Below are positions 50,619 through 58,944 of a DNA stretch of 64,000 nt, in pieces. The position numbers and the translations under genes were made by a program. Each line of letters starts with the position of its first letter. Position 1 is the stretch's first letter. Source of the stretch: UBA4085 sp964556755 (GTDB lineage Bacteria; Acidobacteriota; Aminicenantia; Aminicenantales; UBA4085); NCBI GenBank assembly GCA_964556755.1, contig CAZKXI010000015.1, positions 10,794 to 74,793 on the forward strand, read 5' to 3'. The notes beneath the pieces are model-generated. The model saw nothing but the letters and a program-made list of their open reading frames with translations. It searched no databases and was not told the DNA's origin.

Positions 50619-52361
50619 TCATCGCTTCCTATACGCGCTCGCGTCATAGGGAGGGTTTCCCCGCCTCGCCAGCTCCCTCTTAGCCATGAGCCGGCGTTCC
50701 GAGTAATCAGCCAGCGCTTCGCAAGCGTCAAACGACTCGCTGCGATTGTTCATCCGAGTCACGAGGTGCAGGATATTGGAGCTCAACGGGCCCTCGATAG
50801 CGCAGAGATCCTCAACGGCCCGGTTGCCTTCTTCGACCGAGACATGGCCTCCCCCCCGTTCAGCTGAAACAGCACGATGGGACGCTGAGGCTAGAGCAAG
50901 ATCAAGGACATGCCCCGGCAATTCCAGTTCCTGCCACGCCTTTCTCAGGCCTTCTTCGAAGAATAGGCCATCAGCATGAAGGAACAGGGTTTCTACGAGG
51001 GCCGCCACCGTCAAGGGCAATCCCTGGCGCATTTGAAGCAAAGCCTCGGCGATTTTCTTCCAAGCCGTCGCCTTCAGCAGGCTCAAGAGTGGTTTCGCGG
51101 CTCTCATGTCACCGATCCGCCCGAGCTTGAGGGCTGCCTCCTCAGCTTTTTCTTGAGCCCAGCGCATGTCCTTGTATTCCTTGGTAAAACCCTCAGCAAT
51201 TCCGTAAGAACGATAATCACTATCCAAGGCGCCATCGGCGCGGGCGAATCGACGGGCTTCTTTCTCGCCATACCTGACGAGCGCGATGAGCAATTCGATA
51301 TCCGGATGAGGAGTCAGCGCGGCCAGGTCGGCGAGCTTCTCGGCTGCCCTTTTTGAATCATCCGCATCTTCTCCGACCAGGGCAATTTCCGCGAGGACGG
51401 CGATGACGACTTGATGATTGGCAGCCGTGCGACCTAGGGGATCTTGGCCAGCCCCCCCGATAGCGCCCGGCTTTGTCAGATCGAAATATTTTTCCGCAGC
51501 GGACCAACGCACATGGAGATTTCCATCATTCTTCGCAATTTGGGCGAGCGTGGATTCGTCCGCGAGTCCACGGACGGCCGTCGCGCGGACAGAAGATGAC
51601 TTATCCTCAATCGCAACTTTAGCCAGCACGGCTTGATCCGAGAGCTTGGCGACGGCGGCGCAGCGCACCTCTTCATCTTCATCGGTTTGCGCGATTTCGG
51701 AGAGAAGAGCCTGGTCCGTGAGCCTCTTGACGACCGCGATGCTTTTTCCCGCCGACTTGATGATCTTGGCAAGCAAGGCTTGATCAGTCACCCTTTTGAC
51801 AGCCGCCTGTCTCTCTTCCCAGTTCTCGTTTGCCACGGCAATCTCGGCAAGAGCCGCTTGATCGGTGATCTTGCCGATAGCGACCCGGCGCGCTTCCGGG
51901 TCTAAGGCTGTTTCGGCTACCTCTGCCAAGAGGGCTTGATCGTCGAGGAAATCCAACGCCTCACGCAAGGGCAAGTCCAATGGGTTTTCTCTCGGATTCT
52001 CCTTCTTGGCAATTTCCGCGAATGCAGTTTGAGCTACGCTCCGATCACGAAGCTTCTTGGCCGCTCCGAAGCGGACAATCAGAGACTCGTCCGTCTTGGC
52101 GATCTCGGAAAGAACAGACTGGCTGGTCAGAATCGTGACGGCGGCTTCGCGGACCTCTTTGTTCTTATCAATCCTGGCGATTTTTGCCAGTAATTTCTGG
52201 TCGGTAAGCCTCCGCACCGCAGCTTTGCGGACGTACTCTTCTTCATCAAAAACTGCGATTTTAGACAGTCGCGTCTGGTTGGAGAGCTTATTCACTGCCT
52301 TAGCACGAACAGATGGCGAAGAGCTCTTCCATTTCGGTTTGAAAATATCAAAGAAACCCAT
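50619..52361 (-). CDS. degenerate HEAT-like repeat protein
   Basis: A 580-residue soluble protein. The first 330 residues contain about twelve short repeats of about 27 residues with the theme AVKRLTDQALLSEIAQTDED, that is, helix pairs in HEAT/Armadillo style. The rest is a second helical region (DMRAAKPLLSLLKATAWKKIAEALLQM is HEAT-like), a variable part and a basic end. It has no signal peptide or catalytic motif. GGAGGGGAG precedes the ATG. Base composition is clearly lower in GC than the chromosome, which suggests transfer. Confidence 0.8.
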   Translation of the reverse strand: MGFFDIFKPKWKSSSPSVRAKAVNKLSNQTRLSKIAVFDEEEYVRKAAVRRLTDQKLLAKIARIDKNKEVREAAVTILTSQSVLSEIAKTDESLIVRFGAAKKLRDRSVAQTAFAEIAKKENPRENPLDLPLREALDFLDDQALLAEVAETALDPEARRVAIGKITDQAALAEIAVANENWEERQAAVKRVTDQALLAKIIKSAGKSIAVVKRLTDQALLSEIAQTDEDEEVRCAAVAKLSDQAVLAKVAIEDKSSSVRATAVRGLADESTLAQIAKNDGNLHVRWSAAEKYFDLTKPGAIGGAGQDPLGRTAANHQVVIAVLAEIALVGEDADDSKRAAEKLADLAALTPHPDIELLIALVRYGEKEARRFARADGALDSDYRSYGIAEGFTKEYKDMRWAQEKAEEAALKLGRIGDMRAAKPLLSLLKATAWKKIAEALLQMRQGLPLTVAALVETLFLHADGLFFEEGLRKAWQELELPGHVLDLALASASHRAVSAERGGGHVSVEEGNRAVEDLCAIEGPLSSNILHLVTRMNNRSESFDACEALADYSERRLMAKRELARRGNPPYDASAYRKR

Positions 52362-52634
52362 TCTCCCCTCCGCAGCTTCCCAAGAGATCGGATAATTTCT
52401 GCCTGCCCGACTATTATCTTCTCGTTTTCCATAAAAAATTATCTTGGATCTCCTCCCCTGAGCGGATTTAATGGGTTGGACGAGTTCAGGCTATTGAAAG
52501 CGGCCCGAAGAAATGATATTCTTCCGCTGAATTTTGCCTGCATTTAAGTGCCCCGGCTTGAGAATCTTAGGGTAAAGCAAGGGCGACTTGGATGCTAAGT
52601 CGATGATAATAAATAGTTTGAAGACGCCTTTTGG

Positions 52635-52710
52635 GGGCGATTAACTCAGCGGCCAGAGTACTACCTTCACACGGTAGGAGTCACAGGTTCAAATCCTGTA
52701 TCGCCCACCA
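52635..52710 (+). tRNA. tRNA-Val (anticodon CAC)
   Basis: Full cloverleaf: acceptor GGGCGAT/ATCGCCC, anticodon stem CTACC/GGTAG with loop TTCACAC (CAC), T arm with GGTTCAAATCC, discriminator A, encoded CCA (52708-52710). It borders the AT-rich island on its 5' side. Confidence 0.95.
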
Positions 52711-52724
52711 CCCCGCCATCCTCT

Positions 52725-53915
52725 TCAAAAACCGGCTCGGCCTTCCTTCGCCAGCTTCGCCTCGACGCTTTCGAGATGTTTCCGGAATGTCGACAGTCGC
52801 GGATCGGAGAGCTGTTCGGCCAGCCGACAGGCGGTCCGGCAGCTGTCGAGGGCGAGCTTCATCCGGCCGGCGGCCTCATAACCCTCGGCCAGCGAATCAT
52901 GGGCGTTAGGGGACTCCGGGTAACTGCGAACGTTGTACAGGAACATGTCAATGGCCTCGGCCACCTTCTTGCGAACCCTCAGCAGCCCGTAAGCCATGTC
53001 GTTAATCCGTCCTTCACTGGGACGGCAGGGAAAGCCGTACTCTCCGGAGAGTGCCGCATAGCGCTTCTCGAGATCGGCTGCGGCGGGAATGGTGTTGTCG
53101 GGGATAGCCCAGCCTACAAAGAGGCCCTCGAGGCCGTTGTAGATCGCCCTGGCTGGTACCGACATGTGATTATCCCCGGCGAAGTAATCGAGCTTCCACT
53201 TCAGGCCGGCCGGAGCCTTGCGTCCCAGAACCGTGGCGAAGGCCTGAACGGATTCCGGAATACCGTTATTCTCGCGGCCATGGCTCAGGTAGAGGAACTT
53301 CCTCAGCTCGGCGCCCGACTCAAACAGCTTGGCGGCGGCCGCGGACGGAGCTTTGCCGTCCCACCAGAGGCTCGGGCTGGCGGTGATGTAAGCGTCGAAG
53401 CTATCGGGCTCGCTCAGCAGCGCATGGACCGCGAAAAGCCCCCCCAAGGACCATCCGATGAGGATCCGGTAGGGCTCGGTCCGATATCGCCCCTCGATGT
53501 AGGGGCGAAGCTCCTTAGTCAGGAAGCCACGGAAGCGGTCGGCCCCGCCGGCCGTGGGAAAGTCTTTCTCCGGCATGGCCGGGGCCGGCGTGAAGTCGCG
53601 GTTCCGGTCGGTGTTCAGGATGGCCACCACGATCATCTCGGGCGTCATCCCCGCCGCCGCCAGGGAGCGCGTCACGGCTACGGTCTGGAGGAAATGCGCG
53701 TCCCCGTCGAGGAGGTAGACGACGGGGCAGCGGAGCCGGCTCTGTTCATAGGCCGGCGGCAGGGAGACCAGGATGGCGCGGCCTTCGTTCAGGAGCTCGG
53801 AATGCAGCTTGATCCGGTTGCCGATGGAGATCGGCTCGTCCTGGGCCGGCGCGGCCGCTCCGCAGAGCCACAGCAGGGTCGTTATGGCAACCATCTTCTT
53901 GATCGGGATGAGCAT
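52725..53915 (-). CDS. secreted alpha/beta-hydrolase esterase (enterochelin-esterase-like) with TPR-like end
   Basis: A 396-residue exported protein (signal peptide MVAITTLLWLCGAAAPAQ). The central putative-esterase domain has VYLLDGDAHFLQTVAVTRSL, the nucleophile elbow GWSLGGLFAVHALL, an Asp/Glu later, and His in DYFAGDNHMSVPARAIYNGL. The end carries TPR-like helices (SPNAHDSLAEGYEAAGRMKLALDSC). It probably hydrolyses an ester or acyl conjugate; the substrate is unknown. GAGGAG precedes the ATG at 53915. Its 3' end is 14 nt from tRNA-Val. Confidence 0.87.
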   Translation of the reverse strand: MLIPIKKMVAITTLLWLCGAAAPAQDEPISIGNRIKLHSELLNEGRAILVSLPPAYEQSRLRCPVVYLLDGDAHFLQTVAVTRSLAAAGMTPEMIVVAILNTDRNRDFTPAPAMPEKDFPTAGGADRFRGFLTKELRPYIEGRYRTEPYRILIGWSLGGLFAVHALLSEPDSFDAYITASPSLWWDGKAPSAAAAKLFESGAELRKFLYLSHGRENNGIPESVQAFATVLGRKAPAGLKWKLDYFAGDNHMSVPARAIYNGLEGLFVGWAIPDNTIPAAADLEKRYAALSGEYGFPCRPSEGRINDMAYGLLRVRKKVAEAIDMFLYNVRSYPESPNAHDSLAEGYEAAGRMKLALDSCRTACRLAEQLSDPRLSTFRKHLESVEAKLAKEGRAGF

Positions 53916-54044
53916 GGCCTTGACTCCTCTATCGAGAAAGACGCGGGAGCCGGCCCAGAGTTGCCCGGCGAGGATTCGGCTGGCCCGCATCGCCTGCCCG
54001 TTCTTTACCTCAAGCTATCCCCGAGCGGGAAACGAGAATCGGCT

Positions 54045-54074
54045 TTGACTTTCCCCCGCGGGCCGGGGTAGATT
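54045..54074 (+). promoter_or_regulatory. sigma-70 promoter of the Tat-exported gene
   Basis: TTGACT (54045-54050), 18-bp spacer, TAGATT (54069-54074). Start near 54081, with GAGGAGG before the ATG at 54098. Confidence 0.55.
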
Positions 54075-54097
54075 CTCGCCCGAGGAGGCCCTCGACC

Positions 54098-55684
54098 ATG
54101 ACTGATCCCAAGTCCTCTTCCGCCCACCCTGCGCATCCCCGCTGCTGCCCTTGCGGGGAGCTCTCCTCCCCGGCCGGATCCCCCCTGACCAGGCGCGACT
54201 TTCTCAAAGGCACGGGCGTGACGGCCCTGGGGAGCGTCGCCCTCAATGGCTTGAGCTGGCCCCTCTCTGGCGAACAGGCGACCTCGCCCGCCATCGCCTC
54301 CCACAGCCGCCGCCCCCTCAAGGTCAAGCCCATTCTCGTCTATGACACGCCGCAGCGCCGGCACCAGACGAGCTGGAGGAACTGGGGCGGCATCGAGACT
54401 GAGGCGCAGGCCGGCGAGGAGGTCGCCCGGATCCGGGCCGAGCTCGCGGCGCTGACCCGGAAAGCGGAATTCCCCCTGGACGTGCTGCCGGTCTCGCCGG
54501 TTCGCAAGGCCGGTGACCTGGCCGGGGTCAGGGACATCGAGTCCGCCGACACGCTGATTGTGTACGCGGCCGGCGGCTGGCTGGACGTCTTCGACGCCCT
54601 GGACAAGACGGGCAAGGACCGGATTCTCTTCTGCCGCCACAAGTCGGGGCCGGTCTACCTGTGGTACGAGATCATCAGCCCCCGCTATCTGAGAAAGCAC
54701 GGCGACAGCCTGGCGGTCAAGGGTGTCGGCGAAGACGACGTGGTGATTGACAGCCAAGACGAGATCCTTTGGAGGCTCCGGGCGTTGGCCGGTTTGCGCA
54801 GCGCCATGGGGACCAAGATCCTGGCTATCGGCGGCCCGGCGGCTTGGTCCGAGCCGGAGGGGCCGGGCTCTGTCGTGAGATCCGTCGTCGAGACTTGGAA
54901 GCTCGACATCGCGACCGTGTCCTACGACGACCTGGGGCGGCTCATCCGTCAGGCCCGAGCCGACCAGGCAGCCGTCCTCCGGGCCAAGTCGCGCGCCGAG
55001 GCCTATCTTCGCCTGCCCGGGACCAGCCTCGAGACCCAGCGGGCTTTCGTCGAGAACGGCCTCCTCCTGGACGAGGTCTTCCGGGCCTTGTTGAAAGAAG
55101 CCGGCGCCCGGGCCCTGACCATCAATGGCTGCATGGGGACGATCATGCCCCTGGCCGAGACTTCCGCCTGCCTGACCCTGAGCACGCTCAACGACGACGG
55201 CTACCTGGCCTTCTGCGAGTCGGACTTCGTCGTCATCCCATCCGGCATCCTGTTGGCCGCGATCGCCGGGCGGCCCGTCTTCCTCAACGACCCGACCTAC
55301 CCCCACGACGGGATCATTACCCTGGCCCACTGCACGGCGCCGCGAAGGATGGATGGGCGGGCGACCGAGCCGGCCCGCATCCTGACTCACTTCGAGTCGG
55401 ACTACGGCGCCGCCCCCAAGGTCGAGATGCGCCGGGGGCAGGTCCTGACCAACATCGCCCCGGACTTCGCCGGCAAGCGCTGGCTGGGCCTGCGGGCCGA
55501 GATCGCGGATGCCCCCTTCCTGCCCATCTGCCGCTCCCAAATCGACGTCCGCTACAAGTGCGACGATCTGACCCTGGCCAGGCGGATGCCCGGCTTCCAC
55601 TGGATGACGGCTTATGGGGACTACGCGCGGGAGGTCGGCTACGCCCTGAGACGGGTCGGCATCGCCTGGGACTTCCTGGGCTGA
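54098..55684 (+). CDS. Tat-exported protein resembling sugar isomerases (fucose/arabinose isomerase-like)
   Basis: A 528-residue protein with a twin-arginine signal (LTRRDFLKGTGVTALGSVAL, about 30-50). The mature part resembles the C-terminal half of L-fucose/L-arabinose isomerase-like proteins: ALTINGCMGTIMPLAETSACLTLS, NDDGYLAFCESDFVVIPSGILL, VFLNDPTYPHDGIITLAHCTAPRRM. The Glu-Ser-Asp block and late His would be the metal ligands. True isomerases are cytoplasmic, so Tat export of a folded, probably metal-loaded version is unusual. The substrate is unknown. Confidence 0.72.
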   Translation: MTDPKSSSAHPAHPRCCPCGELSSPAGSPLTRRDFLKGTGVTALGSVALNGLSWPLSGEQATSPAIASHSRRPLKVKPILVYDTPQRRHQTSWRNWGGIETEAQAGEEVARIRAELAALTRKAEFPLDVLPVSPVRKAGDLAGVRDIESADTLIVYAAGGWLDVFDALDKTGKDRILFCRHKSGPVYLWYEIISPRYLRKHGDSLAVKGVGEDDVVIDSQDEILWRLRALAGLRSAMGTKILAIGGPAAWSEPEGPGSVVRSVVETWKLDIATVSYDDLGRLIRQARADQAAVLRAKSRAEAYLRLPGTSLETQRAFVENGLLLDEVFRALLKEAGARALTINGCMGTIMPLAETSACLTLSTLNDDGYLAFCESDFVVIPSGILLAAIAGRPVFLNDPTYPHDGIITLAHCTAPRRMDGRATEPARILTHFESDYGAAPKVEMRRGQVLTNIAPDFAGKRWLGLRAEIADAPFLPICRSQIDVRYKCDDLTLARRMPGFHWMTAYGDYAREVGYALRRVGIAWDFLG

Positions 55685-55720
55685 TCGAAGCGGGCCGGTC
55701 GCGGGGTCCGGGCCGATGGC

Positions 55721-56470
55721 CTAGAAGCGGATGAGTGCGCCCGCCGAGGCGTAGTTGACCCAGGTGAAATTATAGACCTCGTCATTGTCGGCGCCGCCCT
55801 CCACCAACCGGTAGCCGGCCTTCAGGGCCAAAGCCTTCGACACATCCCAGTTCAACCCCAGGAAGATGTCCTCGGCCCGGCCCTGCGGGGCGGCCAGGGC
55901 ATCGCCTTCGAGGATCAGGCCCAGCTTCTCGGCGAATCTCCAGTCGAGCCGAAAGTTGATGAGGGGCACGAATCCGACATTCGTCTTCTCGGTCGACTGG
56001 CCGCCGCCTTCGATCCGGACGCCGGCATCACGGATCTTGGCCGTGAAGCCGATCCCGAATTTGAGCCGCGCCCCATCGACCAGCGTGTAGCGGTAGGTCA
56101 GCCGGTAGGAGTTGAACATGAACCGCCCGGATAAGGGTGTTCCAGCGGCAAAGGCCTCGCCGTTGAAAAGGAGCACCTGGTCGATGGCCCCGGAGGCCTT
56201 GAGGACCAGCGGGGCATAAAGGACCGAGAGCGCGTGGCGGGCCCCCACCTGCCAGGTCAGGCGCGCCCGGATAAAGGCACCGGGATCGGTCTCCAGGTCC
56301 CGCGAGAGCGAGAACTGGGTTCCCCCGGCTCCCGGGATACGGACGTTGTTATAGCCGCTCCAGACCAGCCCCGTCTCGGCGTCCAGCGTCCACTGGGCTT
56401 GGAGCGCCCTGGCCGGGACGAGGAGCGCCGCCAGACCGAACATTAAAACCGCTACAATCTTCGCTCTCAT
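55721..56470 (-). CDS. outer-membrane beta-barrel protein
   Basis: A 249-residue protein with a signal peptide (AVLMFGLAALLVPARALQAQ) and strands of alternating polarity: TGLVWSGYNNVRIPG, RARLTWQVGARHALSVLYAPLVL, YRLTYRYTLVDGARLKFGIGF, ALALKAGYRLVEGG, ending ASAGALIRF, a barrel C-terminus with terminal Phe. Likely 8-10 strands. AGGAGG precedes the ATG. Function unknown. Confidence 0.75.
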   Translation of the reverse strand: MRAKIVAVLMFGLAALLVPARALQAQWTLDAETGLVWSGYNNVRIPGAGGTQFSLSRDLETDPGAFIRARLTWQVGARHALSVLYAPLVLKASGAIDQVLLFNGEAFAAGTPLSGRFMFNSYRLTYRYTLVDGARLKFGIGFTAKIRDAGVRIEGGGQSTEKTNVGFVPLINFRLDWRFAEKLGLILEGDALAAPQGRAEDIFLGLNWDVSKALALKAGYRLVEGGADNDEVYNFTWVNYASAGALIRF

Positions 56471-56504
56471 GGGCCTGTCTCCTCCTCTTTCGTCCCTTAA
56501 GCCG

Positions 56505-57134
56505 CTATCCGGAAATTATCGGAAATTTGCCGAAATATTCTTCTTGGCTCACTAAGTCTACAAGCACCCTGGCGGCCTTTTTTCGACTGGTCAGCAGCTC
56601 CGCGGGACCGCCATCGGTCAGCTTGTATTCGTTTATGGCCTTCCGGCTTTGACCCAGCTTGAGCACTCTGACGACGGTCCAGTCGAGGCCGGATTTTCTT
56701 AAGACTTCTATATGCTCCACGCCATCCCTGATCCGCTCGGGATCGACCTTCGCCACGATGGAGTTGAGCGCTTGATCCAAGATGGAAGGCTCGTCGCCCG
56801 TCACTCGCGCCCCGGTTCCGGTCAGGCTAAGGACTCTCTTGACGCCTGCTGCTTTCATGGCTTCAACGAGATGGGCCATCCCCTTGGTTTGTAAAAGCGG
56901 GTCAGAACCCCTGGCGTGGCCAATCACGCTGATCACGGCGTCCGAGCCTCTGACGGCCCCGAGCACACTGATATCATCCAGGATATCGCCCTTCTTGACC
57001 ACCGTATCGCTTGGAAAAAAACCCGCCGATCTGTCGCTTCGGACACAGGCTACGACTTCGTAGCCATGAGCCGCCGCGTCGTTTACCACTTCTATCCCCG
57101 TTCTTCCGGCCGCCCCGAAGACGCACAATCTCAT
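56505..57134 (-). CDS. NAD(P)H-binding oxidoreductase (atypical short-chain dehydrogenase)
   Basis: A 209-residue single-domain Rossmann protein: start CVFGAAGRTGIEVVNDAAAHGYEVVACVR, KGDILD, and GVKRVLSLTGTGA; the region VEHIEVLRKSGLDWTVVRV is typical of the NmrA/YwnB-like family. There is no classical YxxxK dyad, so a sensor or non-classical reductase role is possible. It ends an operon of same-strand genes from 62015 down. Confidence 0.82.
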   Translation of the reverse strand: MRLCVFGAAGRTGIEVVNDAAAHGYEVVACVRSDRSAGFFPSDTVVKKGDILDDISVLGAVRGSDAVISVIGHARGSDPLLQTKGMAHLVEAMKAAGVKRVLSLTGTGARVTGDEPSILDQALNSIVAKVDPERIRDGVEHIEVLRKSGLDWTVVRVLKLGQSRKAINEYKLTDGGPAELLTSRKKAARVLVDLVSQEEYFGKFPIISG

Positions 57135-57183
57135 CCGCTAATTCCCCGGAGGAATGATCCTCATCAAACACAACATGCGGCAT

Positions 57184-57927
57184 CTACTCCCAGCGGAAGA
57201 AACGCGCCGAAAGGGCCATCCCCGCGATAAGCACGCCACACAGGACGGCCGTTTCGAGCAGATGACGGCCCCATCCCTCGCCCGCCCACAGGCCTCGCAT
57301 CAGCGTCACGACATGGGTCAGCGGGAAGAACAGCGCCACCTTCTTGACGGACGCCGGCAGGACTTCCAAGGGAATAGCCGCGCCGCCGAGGAACATCATC
57401 GGGAACCCCAGGATCATGCCAATGGCCTGGGCGCCGCGGGCCGTCGGCGCGAGGCCCGCGATGAGATACCCGAGGGCGAATAGGGCCAGGCAGCTCAGGC
57501 TGAAGCCGACCCAGACGGAGAACAGGTTGCCTTCGAATCTCAGGCCGTAGACGGCTTTCCCGACAACGATCAGCGCCGTTACGCCGATGGCGGTCATGAC
57601 GTAATACGCGGCGAAATCCGCGGTGAAATAGGCCGAAGGCCGCAAGGGCGTGACCCGGAAGCGCCGGAGAACGCCCGCCTCGCGGCTGGCCGCCACGGCG
57701 ATGGGGATGCCCATGAAGCCGACCGAGATGATGACGATGGCGAAATAGGACGGCACCGAGACATCGACCATGCCCCGGCCGCCGAAGAAGGGATTCGGCT
57801 TGTTTCCGTAGATCGTCCCGAACAGGAGAAGGAGCATCGGGGCGAAGGCGATGGTAAAGAACGTCGCCGCGGGCTCGCGAAGGAAGAGCTTCATCTGAGC
57901 GAGAATGAGCTTGGTCAGGCCCCGCAT
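57184..57927 (-). CDS. ABC-2 type exporter permease
   Basis: A 247-residue membrane subunit with about six helices, in the pattern of DrrB/ABC-2 transporters: GLTKLILAQMKLFLREPAATFFTIAFAPMLLLLFGT at the N-terminus and PARGAQAIGMILGFPMMFLGGAAIPLEVLPASV near the end. It works with the ATPase encoded 9 nt upstream to export lipids, drugs or polysaccharides; the substrate cannot be told. Confidence 0.88.
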   Translation of the reverse strand: MRGLTKLILAQMKLFLREPAATFFTIAFAPMLLLLFGTIYGNKPNPFFGGRGMVDVSVPSYFAIVIISVGFMGIPIAVAASREAGVLRRFRVTPLRPSAYFTADFAAYYVMTAIGVTALIVVGKAVYGLRFEGNLFSVWVGFSLSCLALFALGYLIAGLAPTARGAQAIGMILGFPMMFLGGAAIPLEVLPASVKKVALFFPLTHVVTLMRGLWAGEGWGRHLLETAVLCGVLIAGMALSARFFRWE

Positions 57928-57936
57928 GAGGCTCTC

Positions 57937-58848
57937 CTAGTCCCGGATCTCGTGGCCGGTCAGGGCCAGGAAGACGTCCTCCAGGCTCGGCTGCTCCGAC
58001 CTCAAATCGCGGAAGCGCGTCTTGGCCGCCGCAAGAGCCATCACCACGCGGACGACAAGGTCGTCATCGCGGCCGAAGACGATGATCCGGCTGCCAGAGC
58101 GATCGACGCGTGTCGCTCCCGGAACGGCCCGCAGCGTCTCGAGGTCGAGATCGTCCTCGACGGTGAAAGCCACCCGGCTCTCGGCTCCCAGCGAGGCGAT
58201 CAGCCGGCCCGGCGTGTCCAAGGCGACGATGCGGCCGTAGTCGAGGATGGCGACGCGGTCGCACAGCTCTTCGGCCTCCTCCATGGAATGGGTGGTCAGG
58301 AGGACCGTCTTCCCCTTGTCGCGGATGCCCTTGACAAGGCCCAGCATCGCCCGGCGCGCCTGCGGGTCGAGGCCCGTCGTCAGCTCGTCCAGGAAGATCA
58401 CGTCGGGATCGTTGAGGAGGGCGAGGGCGATGAAGAGCCGCTGCTTCTGCCCCCCGGAAAGCTTGGCCACGGGCGCCTTGATCTTCTCCTGGAGGCCGAG
58501 CTCGCCGAGGACCGGCCGCCAATCGATCGCGCGCTTGTAGAAGGCGGCAAAGAGGCCCAAGGCTTCGCCCACACGGAGACGGTCGGGAAGAGAGCTCTCC
58601 TGGAGCTGGACGCCGATCCGCTGGCGCAGCTCGTAGCCTTGCGTCCGCGGATCGAGGCCCAGGACGGACAGCCGGCCGCGGGTGGGCCGGCGCAGGCCTT
58701 CCAGGCACTCGATCGTCGTCGTCTTCCCCGCGCCATTCGGACCGACCATGCCGAAGATCTCGCCTTGGAGAACCGCGAAAGAGACGTCCTTGACGGCCTG
58801 GATTTCGCCGTAGCTTTTGTGGAGGCGCTCGACGACGATGGCGTTCAT
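57937..58848 (-). CDS. ABC exporter ATP-binding protein
   Basis: A 303-residue DrrA-type ATPase: Walker A GPNGAGKTTTIECLEG, Q-loop GVQLQESSL, signature LSGGQKQRLFIALAL, Walker B VIFLDELTTGLDPQ (Glu-Leu instead of Glu-Pro), H-loop LLTTHSMEEAEEL, and a C-terminal regulatory region ending SLEDVFLALTGHEIRD. It pairs with the permease directly downstream. Confidence 0.93.
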   Translation of the reverse strand: MNAIVVERLHKSYGEIQAVKDVSFAVLQGEIFGMVGPNGAGKTTTIECLEGLRRPTRGRLSVLGLDPRTQGYELRQRIGVQLQESSLPDRLRVGEALGLFAAFYKRAIDWRPVLGELGLQEKIKAPVAKLSGGQKQRLFIALALLNDPDVIFLDELTTGLDPQARRAMLGLVKGIRDKGKTVLLTTHSMEEAEELCDRVAILDYGRIVALDTPGRLIASLGAESRVAFTVEDDLDLETLRAVPGATRVDRSGSRIIVFGRDDDLVVRVVMALAAAKTRFRDLRSEQPSLEDVFLALTGHEIRD

Positions 58849-58944
58849 GGCTCGCGTCCGGCGAATATAGCACGCCTGGCAAGCCGGGACAATATCCGGT
58901 GGGGGCGGGGAATCACGCCTCCCGGCGAGGGCTACCGGCCGCTA

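Noticed and set aside
48861..52710. tRNA-Val as the integration site of the island
   Set aside because: The island lies on the 5' side of the tRNA, no duplicate of the tRNA 3' end is seen, and no integrase is present.
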